Source: Pithys albifrons albifrons
Taxonomy: Eukaryota; Chordata; Aves; Passeriformes; Thamnophilidae
Direction: 5' to 3'
NCBI RefSeq assembly: GCF_047495875.1
Contig: NC_092459.1
Location: 20,693,795 to 20,757,794 of the forward strand
Length of the DNA stretch: 64,000 bases
In this document: positions 36,888-50,490 of the stretch, piece by piece
Position numbering within the stretch: position 1 is the stretch's first letter
Layout of the letters: every line of letters starts with the position of its first letter
Position numbers and translations under genes: made by a program
The notes under the pieces: generated by a model
What the model was told of the DNA's origin: nothing
What the model saw: the letters and a program-made list of their open reading frames with translations, nothing else
Database searches by the model: none

Positions 36888-38311
36888 TAAAGCAAATGTC
36901 ACCTCCATATTCAGGAAGGCCAAGGAGGACTCAGGCAACAGGCCAGTCAGCATCACCTTGACTACTGTGGAGGTGATGGGCACCATCCTGGAAACCATTT
37001 CCAGGCATATCAAGAACAACAAAAAAAATATCATCATGAGTGGTCACAGCACAGCTTCGCCAAGGAGAAGTCATGCTTGACTAACTTGAACTTCAGTGGT
37101 GAAGTGATTGGCCTGTGGATGGAGAGACAGCAGTGGACTTCAGTAAGACCTTTGAAACTGTCTCACATAAGACCTTCATAGCCTACATGTATGGGCTGGT
37201 TAAGCTGCCAGTGAAGTGGATTGAAAACTGAGTCCAGTACTGGTCAACATCTTCATTAATGGCCTTGATAATGGGGACAGAGTCTACACATACCAAGTTT
37301 AGAGGTCGGAGGGGCTGATATGCCAGAGGGTCATGCTGCCATCCAGAGGGACCTTGACAGGCTGAAGAAATGGGCTGACAGGACTCTCATGAAGCTGTGT
37401 GCACTAGAACAGATGGCCCACAGAGGTTGTGGAGCCTCCCTAACTGAAGATATTTAACAACCTTCTGGATGCAGTCCTGTGCCATCTCTTCCAGGATGAT
37501 CCCGCTTCAGCAGGGAAGTTGGATCAGATGACCCACTATGATCCCTCCCAGTCTGATCAATTCTGTGGTCTGTGAAATGTAAAAGTCTACACCTGGCAAG
37601 GAACAACCTCATGCATTAGCACTTGCGGGGGGTCACTGAACTGGAAAGCAGCTTGGCAGAGAAGAGCGTAAGGGTCTTCGTGGACACCAGGCTGAACATG
37701 TGCCGGCAACACACACGGACACAAAAGAAGGTGAAAGGATGGGCTGAATTGGTAGGATTGTTGCCATTAGATTGAGGGAAGCAATTCATTATTCAGCCCA
37801 CACCTGGGTTCCCCAGCACAAAAGAGACATGGACACACTGCAGAGAGTCCAGCGAGGAGCAACTGAGAGGACTGAGGGACTGGAACACTTAACATATAAG
37901 AAAAGGCTGAAAGAGCTTGAACAGTTCAGCCTGGAGAAAAGAAGGCTCAAGAGGACCTTATTAATGTATACAAGTACATGAAATGAGGGTGGAAAGAGGA
38001 CAGAGCCAGACTTTTCCAAGTGGAGCCCAGTAACAGGATGAGATGCAATGGTCACAAACTGAAATACTGATGATGCTGAATGAAACATCAGGAAACACTT
38101 TCTTTACTGTGAGGGTGACTGAGCATCACCACTGACTCAGAGAAGTCCTGGAGTCTCCCCTGTTGGAGACTCATGTAAGCAAATACTCCTCTAGACAGAG
38201 TCCTGGGCAATATTACCTCCAGGTATCTCTGGTTGAACAAGGGGATTGGACAAGATAACCTCCACAAGTCCCATCCAATCTCAACCATTTCATGTGATTC
38301 TGTGTGATGCA
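36888..38311 (+). mobile_element. CR1 LINE with reverse-transcriptase remnant, interrupted by a nested CR1
   Basis: A longer CR1 copy spanning the 3' half of the pol-like ORF2 and the 3' end. The first part matches the RT region (blocks AACAGGCCAGTCAGC, TCCTGGAAACCATTTCCAGG, CAACATCTTCATTAATG). It has a deletion before GTCCAGTACTGG and another just after ACCAAGTTT that removes the catalytic Asp-Asp motif. It breaks at about 37,396 and resumes at 37,575 with AAATGTAAAAGTCTACACCTGG, the expected continuation. The frame at 37,772-37,981 encodes the CR1 C-terminal part (WVPQHKRDM, then LQRVQRGA, then LEHLTYKKRLKELE). The element ends at about 38,310 with GTGATTCTGTGTGAT. It is disabled by deletions and frameshifts. 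Confidence 0.92.
37397..37574 (+). mobile_element. Short CR1 copy nested inside another CR1
   Basis: The 178-bp insert begins in the block GCACTAGAACAG...GAGGTTGTGGAGCCTCC and ends CAATTCTGTGGTCTGTG, a complete CR1 3' terminus. Host CR1 sequence (CTCATGAAGCT before, AATGTAAAAGTCTACACC after) is nearly contiguous in the CR1 consensus, so the insert landed inside an older copy. No clear target-site duplication is seen, which is usual for CR1. Confidence 0.85.
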
Positions 38312-41300
38312 AGAGTACGTTGCATTTATGAAACCTAATTTATTTTCAAATGGGCTTGCATTTCTTCATTTCATGTATTGAATTTAGTTGCAAAGTTTCA
38401 CACTTCCAAAGACTCTAGAGTACCTAGAAGGGAATGCAAAGGACAGAATAGAAAAAAATCTTGAATCTAAACCAAAAGTATGGAAACATTAATGTTATGT
38501 TTAACTAAGAAAACTGTTGAAATTGCATATAAGCATGTGATTGCGTTTTCAAGGAGTTGGTAAGGAGTTTTGTTGCATTTTAGTATTCCCTCTATACCTG
38601 ATCAGTTTTACCACCTAAATGATCACAGATGGAATAGTTTTATTCACAACAATACTTCCAGTAGCCTGAAAAAAAATGAGCTATACTAGTATTTGAACAA
38701 CTTTCATCTGGGTTTTCTATTTCCTGAAATTCCAAAGACATGGCACAAAGAGAACTTCTAGCTGAACTACTTGTTACATGGATTTTATCTCATGACACTG
38801 CATATTTTTTCTTTCCACATTGAATAGAAAACATAATTTTAAAAATTATTCTAAGCTTCCACTTAGGGTGACTGAATGAATACTAACTACAAATGTACTT
38901 GACTATTTCTTAAATTATTCAAAGGAAATATACAGACTACTTCCTAAGTACAATGTAGTTAAATTTAAGTTATTTTTTTTTTCCATTGAGTGACTGATCT
39001 ACTCTTTATAGACATGAACACAAAGTATTAACTACATCCAAGCTTCCAATTCATTGAGTTGTTTGCAGGGTTGTTAAATATGGAAGTTTAACCTAACCAT
39101 GACTGGTTGCTGTCAGTCTGTGTCTTCTCCACAACTTCACCTTCTCATCTAGACTATCTTATGAACAATACTACCAAAGAACAAGAAGGCTATTAAATCA
39201 TTGTACTCATGAAGTTTGTTCTATGTTCCATAAGAGCACAATTCACTTTACAGAGAACTGGCAAATTTCTGCTATCATTTATCTTGTCATAATGACTTTA
39301 ATGAATTTGCTTCTACCATGAGGGATAACAAATGATCTGAGAAGCACTCAATTCACCTCTGGTTTGGGAAAAATAATATTTTCTACCTAAGCTGGCAGCA
39401 AACGCAGAGGGAGAATGTAGCCTCTTGCTGCACCTGAGCCTAGTATAATTCAGCTGCACATGCACTACTAAGTGTGGGAGCAAAGGCTTCAAAATGCTGT
39501 CAGCTTCTTTTCCCATGAAATCAGAACACTTGTCATCAGGAAGATAATATCATGCTACGGAAGATGGAAAGTAAAGAAGTAGTGCCATACTTTATTACAA
39601 CCTACATTGGTGACCAAGATCAGTTCATGCCAACAAGGGAGGGAAAGGTTTAATCCCTTCCTTTAAAAGCACAATGCACAAAACTCTTTCAAAGTACTGT
39701 CCTGTCAGAACTGGATAAAATAGGTCAAGAGAAAGAAAAAGGAAAAGGAAGAAGGTTTTTTTTTTTCAACTTCAAAATCTAGTGACCTTCTTTTTTTTTT
39801 TATACTGTGAAGTATTGTGCTAATTAGTCAAGATATTGTACTTTCAGAAGAAGATATAACTATAAGGACTAAGAAAGATTCTGTAGTTCAAAACTGCTAT
39901 CATATTCAAACCTGTGGAGGTCTCGGTGCCACCCCTAAGAATCATCAGTCCCTAGGTCTCCTTTTCTCATCTTTCTTTTATGGTCTGACTCTGAAGGGAT
40001 AACTATAACACATTTATGCTAACACAAACCCCTTCTCATGTCAAAGCACTTGTGAGCAGGAGGTTCCACTCCAGCCTTTCAAACTGTCTGACACCTGTGC
40101 TGGGAACCAGAAGGGGGATGAAAACTATCGAAATGAAAAGATGCACACAAAATGGGTTATATTGTTGATTTCATAGGCAACCTCTCTCTTAATAAAATGA
40201 AAAACTGTTCCTAACCATGATTAGGTGAAGGAATCAAGGCTAAAGTAAAATAAATTTGTCCAAAAAGAAATACAATAATCTGAACTCAGAAGGGAGACTC
40301 AGGGTGTAGGTCTGACCCCTGTCTAAAAAAATGTATCAGTGAATACCATACTGGGTCAAAACCATCTCAGTAAGTGTGTTGGAAACATCCAATTCTACAA
40401 ATTCAACATAATTACCTATAAAATTATTGTTAAGTACAGTGTAAGTGTAGTTGGCCATTAAAAGGGGTTATTACTGAACATTGCTATTAGACTGATATTG
40501 TTTGTATGCAGAATTTGGCCATAACCTGGCAGACAGGTATAAGCCTTTCTTTGTCATTAGCTCTCCTCAATGTCTCTAAGCATACCTGTTGATTTGAAAT
40601 ATCAAGTCCCCTAAAAATAATAACAGCTGCTATTGAGGAAGAAAGCATCTCTAAACTTGTAATTTTGGAGGGAAATGGATACATATCTAATTGCTTTCTC
40701 TGGATTAAACATAAGCCAGGAAAACTTGAAACACTTTCCTTGAGGTGATTTCAAAGAGTAGTCATGCTTCAAAACCATAGGCCACAATTTATTGGCTGTA
40801 ATGTAGTCTGTAAAAGTTTAATTAAGGTTTATTATGGAGCTTCAACCTAAAATCTAATAGTAATTCCTCACAGATATACACTGAATCTCACTCTAAGAAA
40901 CGTTATTGAGATCCTAAATGGTGGAAATACATGTATAATTTCTGATTTTTTTTAACAAACTTATTGAAGGCATGTGAAAGTATAAAGACAAATGTAAGGA
41001 ATAAAAGAATCAAAGGAAGGACTGCAGTCTTTTTTATTTGGTTTTCTAAGTTTTATTATTCATAGCTACTTTACCTAACAAAATACAGTCAGCATTGCTT
41101 ACATAAATGTTCCTGATCTTGTTTTGTCTTGATCTAAATGTATTCATAATTCCAAAAGACAAACAGAAATCTATCAATTTGCACCTACTTTTACCAATGC
41201 AAAAGTTTCTTTAAAAGTATTCAAAGAAAAGTTAAGATGTTAACAGCACTGACTAAAGGAGTAATGATAAAAAGGTCATATAAAGTTTAAAGATATCATA

Positions 41301-41891
41301 TGTATTTTCATTAACAAATGAATTCCATGTAAATTACTGGATCATCTGCTTTTTAAACCTTAGTTTTCAGAAGAAACACTCTTATTTCTATGATAAATAA
41401 CAAACTTGGTTTTGGAAGAACAATACATGATATGTATTTCTGACATAATTGTGTGGAGGAATGAGATTAGACTTTAGGGAAGAAAAGAAGCAGTAAAAAA
41501 AATACCTTTGACCAGTTTCTATCTATTACTAAAATAATAATGCATTTTATTTTGGATAGTTATCTGAAGAAGACATTGAGTAAATGTCTACAGTTACAGG
41601 ATCAGAGCTCCTTTTTATGAACTGTGTAACATAACTGCGAAGAACATCTGACTGCTCACAGCAGTAAAATCATCAGTCAGTTCCCTGTGACCAAGAAGAG
41701 TGTGAAAACTGATAATATATTAATGAATATCTTATTAGCAATTCTCACAAGATCACATTAGCCATCCAGAAGAAACATGGTAATTCTATATAAGTAAAAT
41801 TAAAATTCAAGGAATAGTATTATGTCTGTATCATGCAGCTTACCACAAATTTCAGTATTTTATGAGTTTCTGTATCTGGTTAGAAAAGCAG

Positions 41892-41920
41892 CTTTTTGGT
41901 TTTGTTTTGTTTTGGTTTTC
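41892..41920. repeat. T-rich GTTTT tract
   Basis: Four GTTTT/GGTTTT units, the complement of the AAAAC tracts. Confidence 0.8.
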
Positions 41921-42353
41921 ATGTTAGAAAGGACATGTTTGTGCATACAGAGGAAAAGAACTAACTACTGACATGACCATATAAGAGTAAAGATATAGCC
42001 ACTGACAGCTTTCAGTTCACTGATGCCAAATGAGATAAACAAGAGTGTATTAGTTTGTTCTTCTGTTTGGATGTTTTGTTTACAGACTGACTTTTAAGAC
42101 TAGACAACTAGTGATACAAAGGCAACAGCGCTGCTAAACTGGCTTCAGGCTCTTGAAATCGTAACAAATGTTAGCAGCACACTATCGTAAGATGTTCCAG
42201 CTCAGGTTCCCCATATTTTACATTCACAATTGTGTCACTAAGCCACAGCACAGTTTGACAGAAACTTGTAGATTTAAGGAAGATCAAGACTTTTTGCTTG
42301 GTGTTTAAGTTTTGACTGACAGAATTTCTACTTTGTTTTATTTTAGAATTAGA

Positions 42354-42412
42354 TAAAAAAAAAAAAAACAAAAAACAAAAACAAAACAACCAAACAAAAC
42401 CAATCAAAAAAA
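42354..42412. repeat. A-rich AAAAC/AACC tract
   Basis: An A run followed by AAAAC, CAACC and AAACC units. It explains the Phe-rich start of the antisense ORF at 42,171-42,419. Confidence 0.8.
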
Positions 42413-43647
42413 TAAGCATCTAATATTTATTTTCAATTAATTCCTGCTAATGAAATACTTAAATCTGCGCCTCATTGTGAGATCAGATGTGGTTCTCATA
42501 AATATGATGGGTGGTGTGTAAAAGTAATTACGACATTTTAAGAGAAAAATAATTTGCAAAAAATAAACCTTCTGTTACTTTCCTACTCTTGAAGAGTATG
42601 AGTGACAAATGGCAATGCTCTAAAATTCACACACCTCTGAAAATATAGAGGTTTGTTTTATATGGTAGGCAGCAAAAAAAATCCAGACAGCCAAGATGAT
42701 GTTTATAGTATCCAAATGACAGCATAAGACAGTTTCATAAAATTCCAGTTCTATGTGAGACTTAACCCACTGACCAGCACGGTCATTCACATGTTTTGTT
42801 CTGGAATTGGGAAACCATCTTAATAGACTACAGAAAAAAACCTGTGTTATAATTACTAGGGCAGAAGTGATTTGAGAGTACCTTCGTGCAGCTGAAAAAC
42901 TGTCTACATGTTCCCAATCAATGACATTTATCAGGTTTCAGTTTTCCTTCCCAAGGCAAGCTTTTATTTTTATTTGTCTGTGTATGGTAAAAACCATACA
43001 GGCTAGTCTATCTCAGTATAGATTCAAAACTGTACTGAACTGTTCTCTCCATAACTTTATTTACTCCATGATTAGCCTTGACATGGATAACTGAAACACT
43101 TTAGAGCAAAGCAAAAACATGAACTAATGACTTACACTTTGTAGGAACTCTCTTAGCTACAGAACACTGTTATTTATGCAGAGGAGATAATAATGTAATA
43201 ATGTGCAGGAGATTCTGCAATGATTTCAGAGAGGGCCTGGTTTAAGATCTTGGCTATAATTAATTAAGATGACTTTTGAACTTCTCATGTGATAGATCCA
43301 AAGCTGTCTTTTGTCTTTAGTTCCAGACACATCTCTCCTATTTTTTTTTCTTCCCATCCTCTAGTATCCTCTACAATATTTTTGAAAAAAAAATACAATT
43401 GGTATATTAATTAAAAAGAAACTATTTTGCTACATTCTTTGACTACAGTGTTAAATCCCCAAATTCCTGATCTCTCCTATCAATGTGAACTTTTTTTCTT
43501 CAGAGAAAAGTAAAAAATACACTTGAGAGCCCACAGCAGTGATAAAGTCAGAAACCCACTGCATTAAAAATTCTTTCCACTTTCAAAATTGATGCACACT
43601 ATCACAATTAGAGGGAATTGAAAAAAACATATGGAGTTCCTTGAATA

Positions 43648-43682
43648 TTTTGGTTTTGTTGTTTTTTTGTGTTTTTTTTTTT
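43648..43682. repeat. T-rich tract
   Basis: T runs broken by single G or GG, ending in an 11-12 T run. Confidence 0.8.
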
Positions 43683-44831
43683 ACTCTGGTCTTTCATATT
43701 TTGACTAAAATGTGGTCTTTATGCTAAATAATTGCAAAATATTAAAACAACTTTTCTTCAGGCTCTTTACAGAAATCAAAGATACCACTGAACTTTGATG
43801 GTCGCTATTTCAGAGAACACAAGCTATAAGGCAAATTGAGACTGAACTCAGTTGGTGTGTCACAGAGAGAATTAATTTAATCAGGTTGAGTTACTTCTGC
43901 CTTTTGAATTAATAAGTCAAATATGCTTTTTAAAAATAAAAATTCATTGAAAATCCAGGAATTTTCATATGGCACTACAAACATTTCAGTGTTGAAAGCT
44001 CTTCCCTTGAGGGCAATGCAATTCTCCAAGTAGACTGTCACATGGCTTCTCTGAAAGACACTTTGTATCTGTCTGAAGAGCACTTTGGATGACAGAATTA
44101 AGTTGACAGTTCTACATAAAAAAAAAAAAAAAGACAGAGAAAATAAAGCTCCTCTGATGCATTCACATACTGACAACAAACACCATGAGCAGCCATGAAC
44201 CAGAACTTCTTTCATTACTAGACAAACTATGCAACTTTAATATTTCCACTGATATTTAAGGCATGATAAAGCTTATCATTAAAGTGAAAAAATAATCTTT
44301 CTCAATGACTATTTTCCTAGTTTTCAAAAATTCTAGGCCAAATTCTAGCTATTTAATGTAATTAATACCTAATTTCTAGAAGCTTTTCTATCCTTTGATT
44401 TGCAATGTATTGAAAGTAGGAATCTTTTTGACAACTAAGAGATGAAGAGTTAATGAAAAGTTAGTACAGCGCAAAGATTATGACAGAATATAAAGACTTT
44501 TCTGGCAATGGAAGCAATATTTCATTTGGTTGTGATTTCAGTTTTTGTCCTTTTCTCTTATTTTTATCAGAACTAGATGCACTGTGGATTTCAGTTAAGG
44601 TGGCCCACCTATGCAATTTAAGCAAATTATTTTAAAAATAATGTCTACAAAATGTGATATTTCTCAAAAGTGAATTCTTGAGAGTTAATTTTGAATAGAA
44701 TTTTGAACATGAAACTGTCTTAGACAAATTTAACCCACCTCAGGTAAACACAGGGGCTACTTAAATGAAATGTGGGCTATACCAGGTGGCATAAGAAATC
44801 CATTTGTCTTTTCATTTGTACACTGGGAATG

Positions 44832-44850
44832 AAAAACAAACAAACAAACA
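44832..44850. repeat. (AAAC)n microsatellite
   Basis: Four AAAC units followed at once by a T run (44,852-44,860). Confidence 0.8.
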
Positions 44851-47487
44851 ATTTTTTTTTAAAGTCAAGAAATGCTAATTCTAAAAATAAAATAATGTAT
44901 AGATATTATTATTGCATTAGAGATCTTTTACAGAAATAGATTTGTACCTTTAAGAAGAAACTGAAAAGGCTGAATTAAAATAATCATGTTTTAGGCAGAA
45001 TGATATAATGTGCATGAGAAACCAATGGTATTCACTGAGTTTCAGAAAATATGTTCTATGCTTTCAGTAGATCAAGAAGTAGGGCAATAATTGAACCAAT
45101 AAAAATTACAGTAGACTACAAGAAAGACAGACATCATGATTAGTCATCTTCAGAAGCTATAAACAAACTACATTTTCAGCTACATTAGGAGCAACATAGC
45201 ATGATATCTAGATGATCATTAGTATTTTAAAGATGCAAATTTCTGGAATTTAAATTTAAAAAAAATCCCTTTTCCAGGAAATGGTCTGGATTTCCATTAT
45301 CAAGGGGACGAGAACTTCAACAATACAGTAACTAATCTTAACATAATCTGAACATTTCAGATACGACTGTAGGTCAGTCAATATGCTGGTGAAATCTTCA
45401 ACCCCTGTGAATTTTTTAAAGTTGAGATCTCGAAATTTCTAGATATAGTGCCAAATCAGTGCAAATGAAATTAAAACATATTTTGGGTTGACCAAGTACA
45501 GAATAGAATAAACTGAAACCAAAACTCCAAACCACATTATAGAGTTCTGTTCTTAAAAGCAGAATTTCAGTCTTACTGGTAATCCACTACACAGAAAAGT
45601 AAGAAGATTTAACCTAAATTCTAACATATTCCACTTACTATAAAGTTCCAGCTCAATACTGTCACTTGAAAAAAGGAGTGATGTTAAAAAGAGAAAAGGA
45701 AAGACAAACACACTAAACAGTCTGATTTGATACTTTTAGTGACAATTCAATGTGTTTCTGTTCATTCTCTTATTCCTTTTTTTATAAATGCACCAGCATT
45801 TTGACATTGAAGGCCACTTGCAAAGAATAACATTTTTTTCCCTTGGAAGCCATGTCATAAGGTGAGAGACAGTCTTTTTAAGAGCAAATGCTGCTTCATT
45901 CAGTCCCTAAATAATGTAAAGCTAACCTTCTGAGGAACAGTAGCAGTAATTGGGCACAGTAACCAGTTTTTGATGTGGAAAGGAAATGGGTACTTTAAGT
46001 AACTTGTTTATCTAGAGAAAGTATTGTAACAAACAGCACATAAATCTCTGCATGTGGAAATATGTAAAGAGCTGCTCTATGCACGTGGCCTGTTACCTGA
46101 AGTTTTCTGCCTTTGCAGGATTTTACAGAAGCTCATACTATTAAAGTAACATGTCTTCTATATTTTTCTGTGATGCCTGTACTTCCACATCTAGGAAACT
46201 TGCTACTATTGGAAAAGATGGCTTCCTTTTCACTCTGTGTCTAAGCACTGAGACAAAGAACTGTGCTTTCACTAAACAGTTTTGTAGTTTCTGAAATTGC
46301 TTCACAGCATCTTTTTATAGGAAGTTTCTTTCTGCAGACACATAATCAGCAATCTGCAATGACCATATTACACAGTCAGATACATTTCCTTCAACTGAAC
46401 TCCTGATATCTATGGGCTTCTTTTTAGCCTGAATTCTTCTGTCACATGTATAATATATGCAAATAATGAAAGATTTAAGACATAATCATAAGCAAGTATC
46501 TTTACTGACATTTTAGATGCTTTAAACCTCAGTAGTGTTTCCAGCAAAATGATAGAAACACTGCTACATATTTAAAGACTTGCTGTGAGTTCCCTCTGCC
46601 TCATAAGGGAGAGAGTTATCAAATCCATATTTTGAGGCTGCACAAAACCTAGAGTTTGAAAATATCTAGAATGACAATTTTTCACATGAAAATCTGTGGT
46701 TAGCATTCTCTATATAGAAAGGATTTTCTTTTCTATGACACAAAAGCTACAGAAAATTGCTCAAAATGGGTACAACAATATCAAGATATTACAATGAATA
46801 TCTTGAAAATTTTTTAAGTTTCATAACCTGGAAAAAAAATCAAAAGTCAATTTTTTTCTAGCATTTTTCTCTTACCTGCACATGGTCACATTTTAAAATA
46901 CAAGCTCAGACACACATACAAATTATAGGGGAAAACCAATAAATTTCAATAATTCAGATGGCTTTTTTAAAAAATAACTGCAGAATGATGGTCTGGCTGT
47001 ATTTCCACAGACTGTTTATGCTAGGACATGCCCAATTCTGGTGGATAAGACCTCAATTTCATAGTCTTTCTCATGCCATAGGGGAGATGCACATGCCTTG
47101 TTTGTTCCACATCTATTTCAGTGTTTTTATCAAGTCAACAAATTCACAACTCTAGATTCCACCAAGCATGACAATCCTTTGAATAAAAGAATGCCATGCT
47201 TGCTTTCTGGTTTCCTCAATTTAAAATTAAAACAGGAAAAAATTGAAGACACAAAATTTATCTTTTTTTTTTTTTTTTCAATTTTTGCAATCATAATAAC
47301 TAACATTTTTACAACACCTACTTCCTATAGGAACTTTTAATTGCTGTGTAAAATAAAACCAATGCAAAAATCATTCCACCCTTATCAAATATAGTGCTAT
47401 ACATAAAGACTAATATAGCAAATATCTTAAAACTTGGATTGAAGCTGTACTTACTTCAAGACAAGAGGAAAATAGGGCAGACACATT

Positions 47488-47549
47488 AAAAACAAAACAA
47501 AACAAAAACAAACAAACAAAACAAACAAACAAAAAAAAACAACCAAAAA
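47488..47549. repeat. A-rich AAAAC/AAAC tract
   Basis: AAAAC units changing to AAAC units, then an A run and AACC. It is the most regular of the A-rich tracts in the window. Confidence 0.85.
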
Positions 47550-47710
47550 TTAGGCAGGGTGCTCACAGTGCAAATTGACATAACTAGATTCTGAAGTAAA
47601 ATCTTACTCTTTTCTTAACTCTTCAGAAAACTGCAATAGTCTTCTGCTATTTAGTACCTTACTACTTAGGTCTCATCTAAAAGACTGAATAACCTCTTGG
47701 ATTTACCCTG

Positions 47711-47893
47711 TCACAGTATGTGTTCAGATTGAGAAGGGAGGTGTTTCCTTCCAGCATAATATCCTGAATTTTCTATGGTAAGTGATCTCTCATCACAGGA
47801 CTTGCCAGCTTCCCCTGTGAGCACTGAAGAGAGAAAAAATGCTGGGTAGAAGAACAAAAGCATAAATATCCTGTTTTCATTAAAGACATCCAT
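47711..47893 (-). other. Short ORF with signal-peptide-like start, unidentified
   Basis: A 60-codon frame with a true ATG in good Kozak context (G at -3, G at +4). Its N-terminal half (RIFMLLFFYPAFFLSSVL) resembles a secretory signal, followed by TGEAGKSCDERS. An exact ETS-type motif ACCGGAAGT lies about 70 bp upstream on the same strand (47,968-47,960). The hydrophobic stretch is also a pyrimidine tract ending in TTCAG, so it could equally be a splice-acceptor-like sequence read as protein. There is no clear donor, and the frame stops after 60 codons. I do not recognise the protein, and chance remains the leading explanation. Confidence 0.15.
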
Positions 47894-49098
47894 TTCTGCT
47901 TAGAGATTTCTGTTTAAATAAGTCCTTTTAGAAAGCCTGCTATAAAATGAAATTATTTAACTTCCGGTATCTTGCAGTTACTCCATGCTAACATGACAGT
48001 TCTCTTCTTTCCAGTGCCAATTCAAAATCCCTCCTCTCCTTTTCAACCTGGTCAGAGAAGTATTTTCTCTGAGTGTTTCTGTGAAATGCTGTCAGCATCT
48101 CCCTGATAGTGCAGAGGAGAATAAAGAAGCAAAGCAGATGGTAAAAGATGGAGCCTCAGTAAAGATGCTTTGTTAGCACAGTGCAGGCATCAAGAGAGAG
48201 AGATGAATCTCACAATTGTCAGGAGGTATAGCAATACCTCTCTGTAGGATTCAAGGACTTCACTCTGACAGGGCACAGTACAACTCCTAAGTAGCACGAG
48301 CTGCCTCCAGCCTCAGCTCTCTCCATTTCCTGACTGAGTTCTATTCCCTTTTCTTTCCTGCTTCACAACTCCACACCCTGGCTTGAGCCCTTACTCAGTC
48401 ACCTCTCAGCACTGTTCCCTTCACTGCTCTCTGTAGAAATGTGACAATATTTATCCACAGAATTGATCCACAGACTTTATTACTCCTTCTCTACCTCCTA
48501 GGAAGAGTTGTCTCATATAATTTAAATTATGGTAAGAACAATAAGATAATAGAAGACCAGTCCATACAGAGATGCAAAAGCTTTGAATAGACTGTGAATT
48601 TAAAATTAGGTGAGCATTTCCTAGCACATACATTTAGTGGTCTCCCTTGGATCATGGAAAGGCCTAGATAACAAGTTCAGTTTCCTTGCAGTCTTATTTT
48701 ACAGGATTAAATAACCTACTTGTTATCTTCTGTCAATTTGAGTAAGAATGTCTCAGAAAAGCCATATTCATTAATTTCCAGTTATCTGAAACACATATGC
48801 ACTCTAGGACAGAAAGCAGATGAGCAGCTAATGGAATTAAATGTGAGGTTTAATTATTATCACTTGGTTAAATGCAAAAGAATAAGAAATTGACTGCCCA
48901 GGTAGTAGGTAGAATTAAAATCCCTAAGAATAAAGTATTGTACTTTTCTGGTTTTTTTTAATCTCTATGCATCTAGAGCCATATAGACTTTCAAGGTATT
49001 CCTCTCTCAAATGCTTCCCCAGCATGCTTCAATGACATTTTTAAACAGTGGCACACATGTGGATTTAGGTAAATTAAGTTAAACTTTTTTTAAAAAAG

Positions 49099-49199
49099 AC
49101 CAATCAACCAAAAAAGCCCAACCAACAAAAAACCCCAAACCAAACAAAAAAAAAAAAAACAATGAAGAAACCCCAACAAAACAAACAAAAAACCCTACC
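49099..49199. repeat. A-rich AACC/AAAC tract
   Basis: About 100 bp of A runs with CC, CCC and CAACC interruptions. It gives rise to a spurious Phe/Gly-rich antisense ORF. Confidence 0.8.
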
Positions 49200-50454
49200 C
49201 AAGTTGCAAAGACCAGCACTTGTGGTTTTGCAGAAAGTTTCAAATAAAAAAACTGTGTTTTCAAAGTTGAAGACATCAAAATAATATTTAGAACAGTTCT
49301 TTGATCATTATAAAAAAAATGAAAAACTTTTGAAATTATCTCAAGCCTGTTTAGTTTCATGTGTAATGAAAGATCTGAAATAGCCATTGTTTTCCACATG
49401 AAAGGCCTCTGTGAAGCAGAGGTTAGGATGATAACTCTTTAACTTAATTCCTGAAAACAGTATGATGAATCTCTGAAAAGTAACTTAAGTCACCCAAAGT
49501 AGTCATCCAGCCTTCTCTGCTGACTGTGTATGGAATCGTCAAAACTGCCAGGTGCTCTTATTTAGGAACCAACCTGCCTAATCCTGGCTTGAGACTGATG
49601 CCCACTAGAGAATGGCTGGCTTTTAAATGACCTGGATTTTTTTCTGAGACTGATTATTCTGAGCACTGAAAAATAAGCATGAAACTACATTCTGCATTAT
49701 GACTTAGTTCCAAGAAAGAAGAGGATAAGCTATGGCAAAAGAGATAGAAAATATTGAAGGCAAGTGTCTGGACTGAATTGTAATTTCATCATATGCTCTG
49801 TGCAAGGACAAAGACACAGGTAAAAACAGAATCTTTGCAGATGATGTATTTTAAAGGGTTTTTTTCTGCTGGAATAGTTCTTCTGTGTACCAGATATTGA
49901 TCAAGTACATTCGTAAAATCTGTGACTATGTAGAAAATGAGTACTTTTTCCTTAGTTTTACATAGAGAAAAGAAAGGAATTTTAGCTCTGTTTTCCAAAG
50001 CAATAAGATTAAGACTCAAAAGTTTTTGGTTTTGGTACCTGTGATCAGATTATTTTCTCCTTACTAATATATTAACTTCATTTGATGAAAAAAAATCCAC
50101 TGATAGTACTTATAACTAGCAATTTTAACACTGCCATTATATAATTGCTAACAAACTACTGTATTCCATTCTTCATTGGAGGGTAGTCTCGATGAAACAA
50201 AGGGACGTAAAACTTGCTGCAGTCCCATCTCATGTAAAACAGTTTGTTCCACTTCACTGGGCTCCTCCATTTTACACTTACTGACTACTGCTACCATCTT
50301 TCAACACATCTACTTTGCAAGTCTTTGAAGCACAGAATACGGGAAGTGTGAAAATATGAAGTAAATTTGAAAAAGTTTGAATGAAACTATTAAAACTTTT
50401 CAGCAATATTTTACTGTACAAATTAAAGAATTTATTTTTTTCAAAATCAGTAAA

Positions 50455-50490
50455 ATTGTTGGCAATTTCAATTGTTGGCAATTTCAATTT
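50455..50490. repeat. 16-bp perfect tandem duplication
   Basis: ATTGTTGGCAATTTCA occurs twice in a row (50,455-50,470 and 50,471-50,486), followed by the first four bases of a third unit. Confidence 0.9.

Larger units (their letters stand above)
38312..47710. other. AT-rich non-coding stretch, no gene seen
   Basis: Long stretch of unique AT-rich sequence. ORFs are short. Low-complexity tracts at 41.9, 42.35, 43.65 and 44.83 kb and a T17 run at 47,262-47,279 are the only clear repeats. No mobile element is recognisable by eye. Confidence 0.6.
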
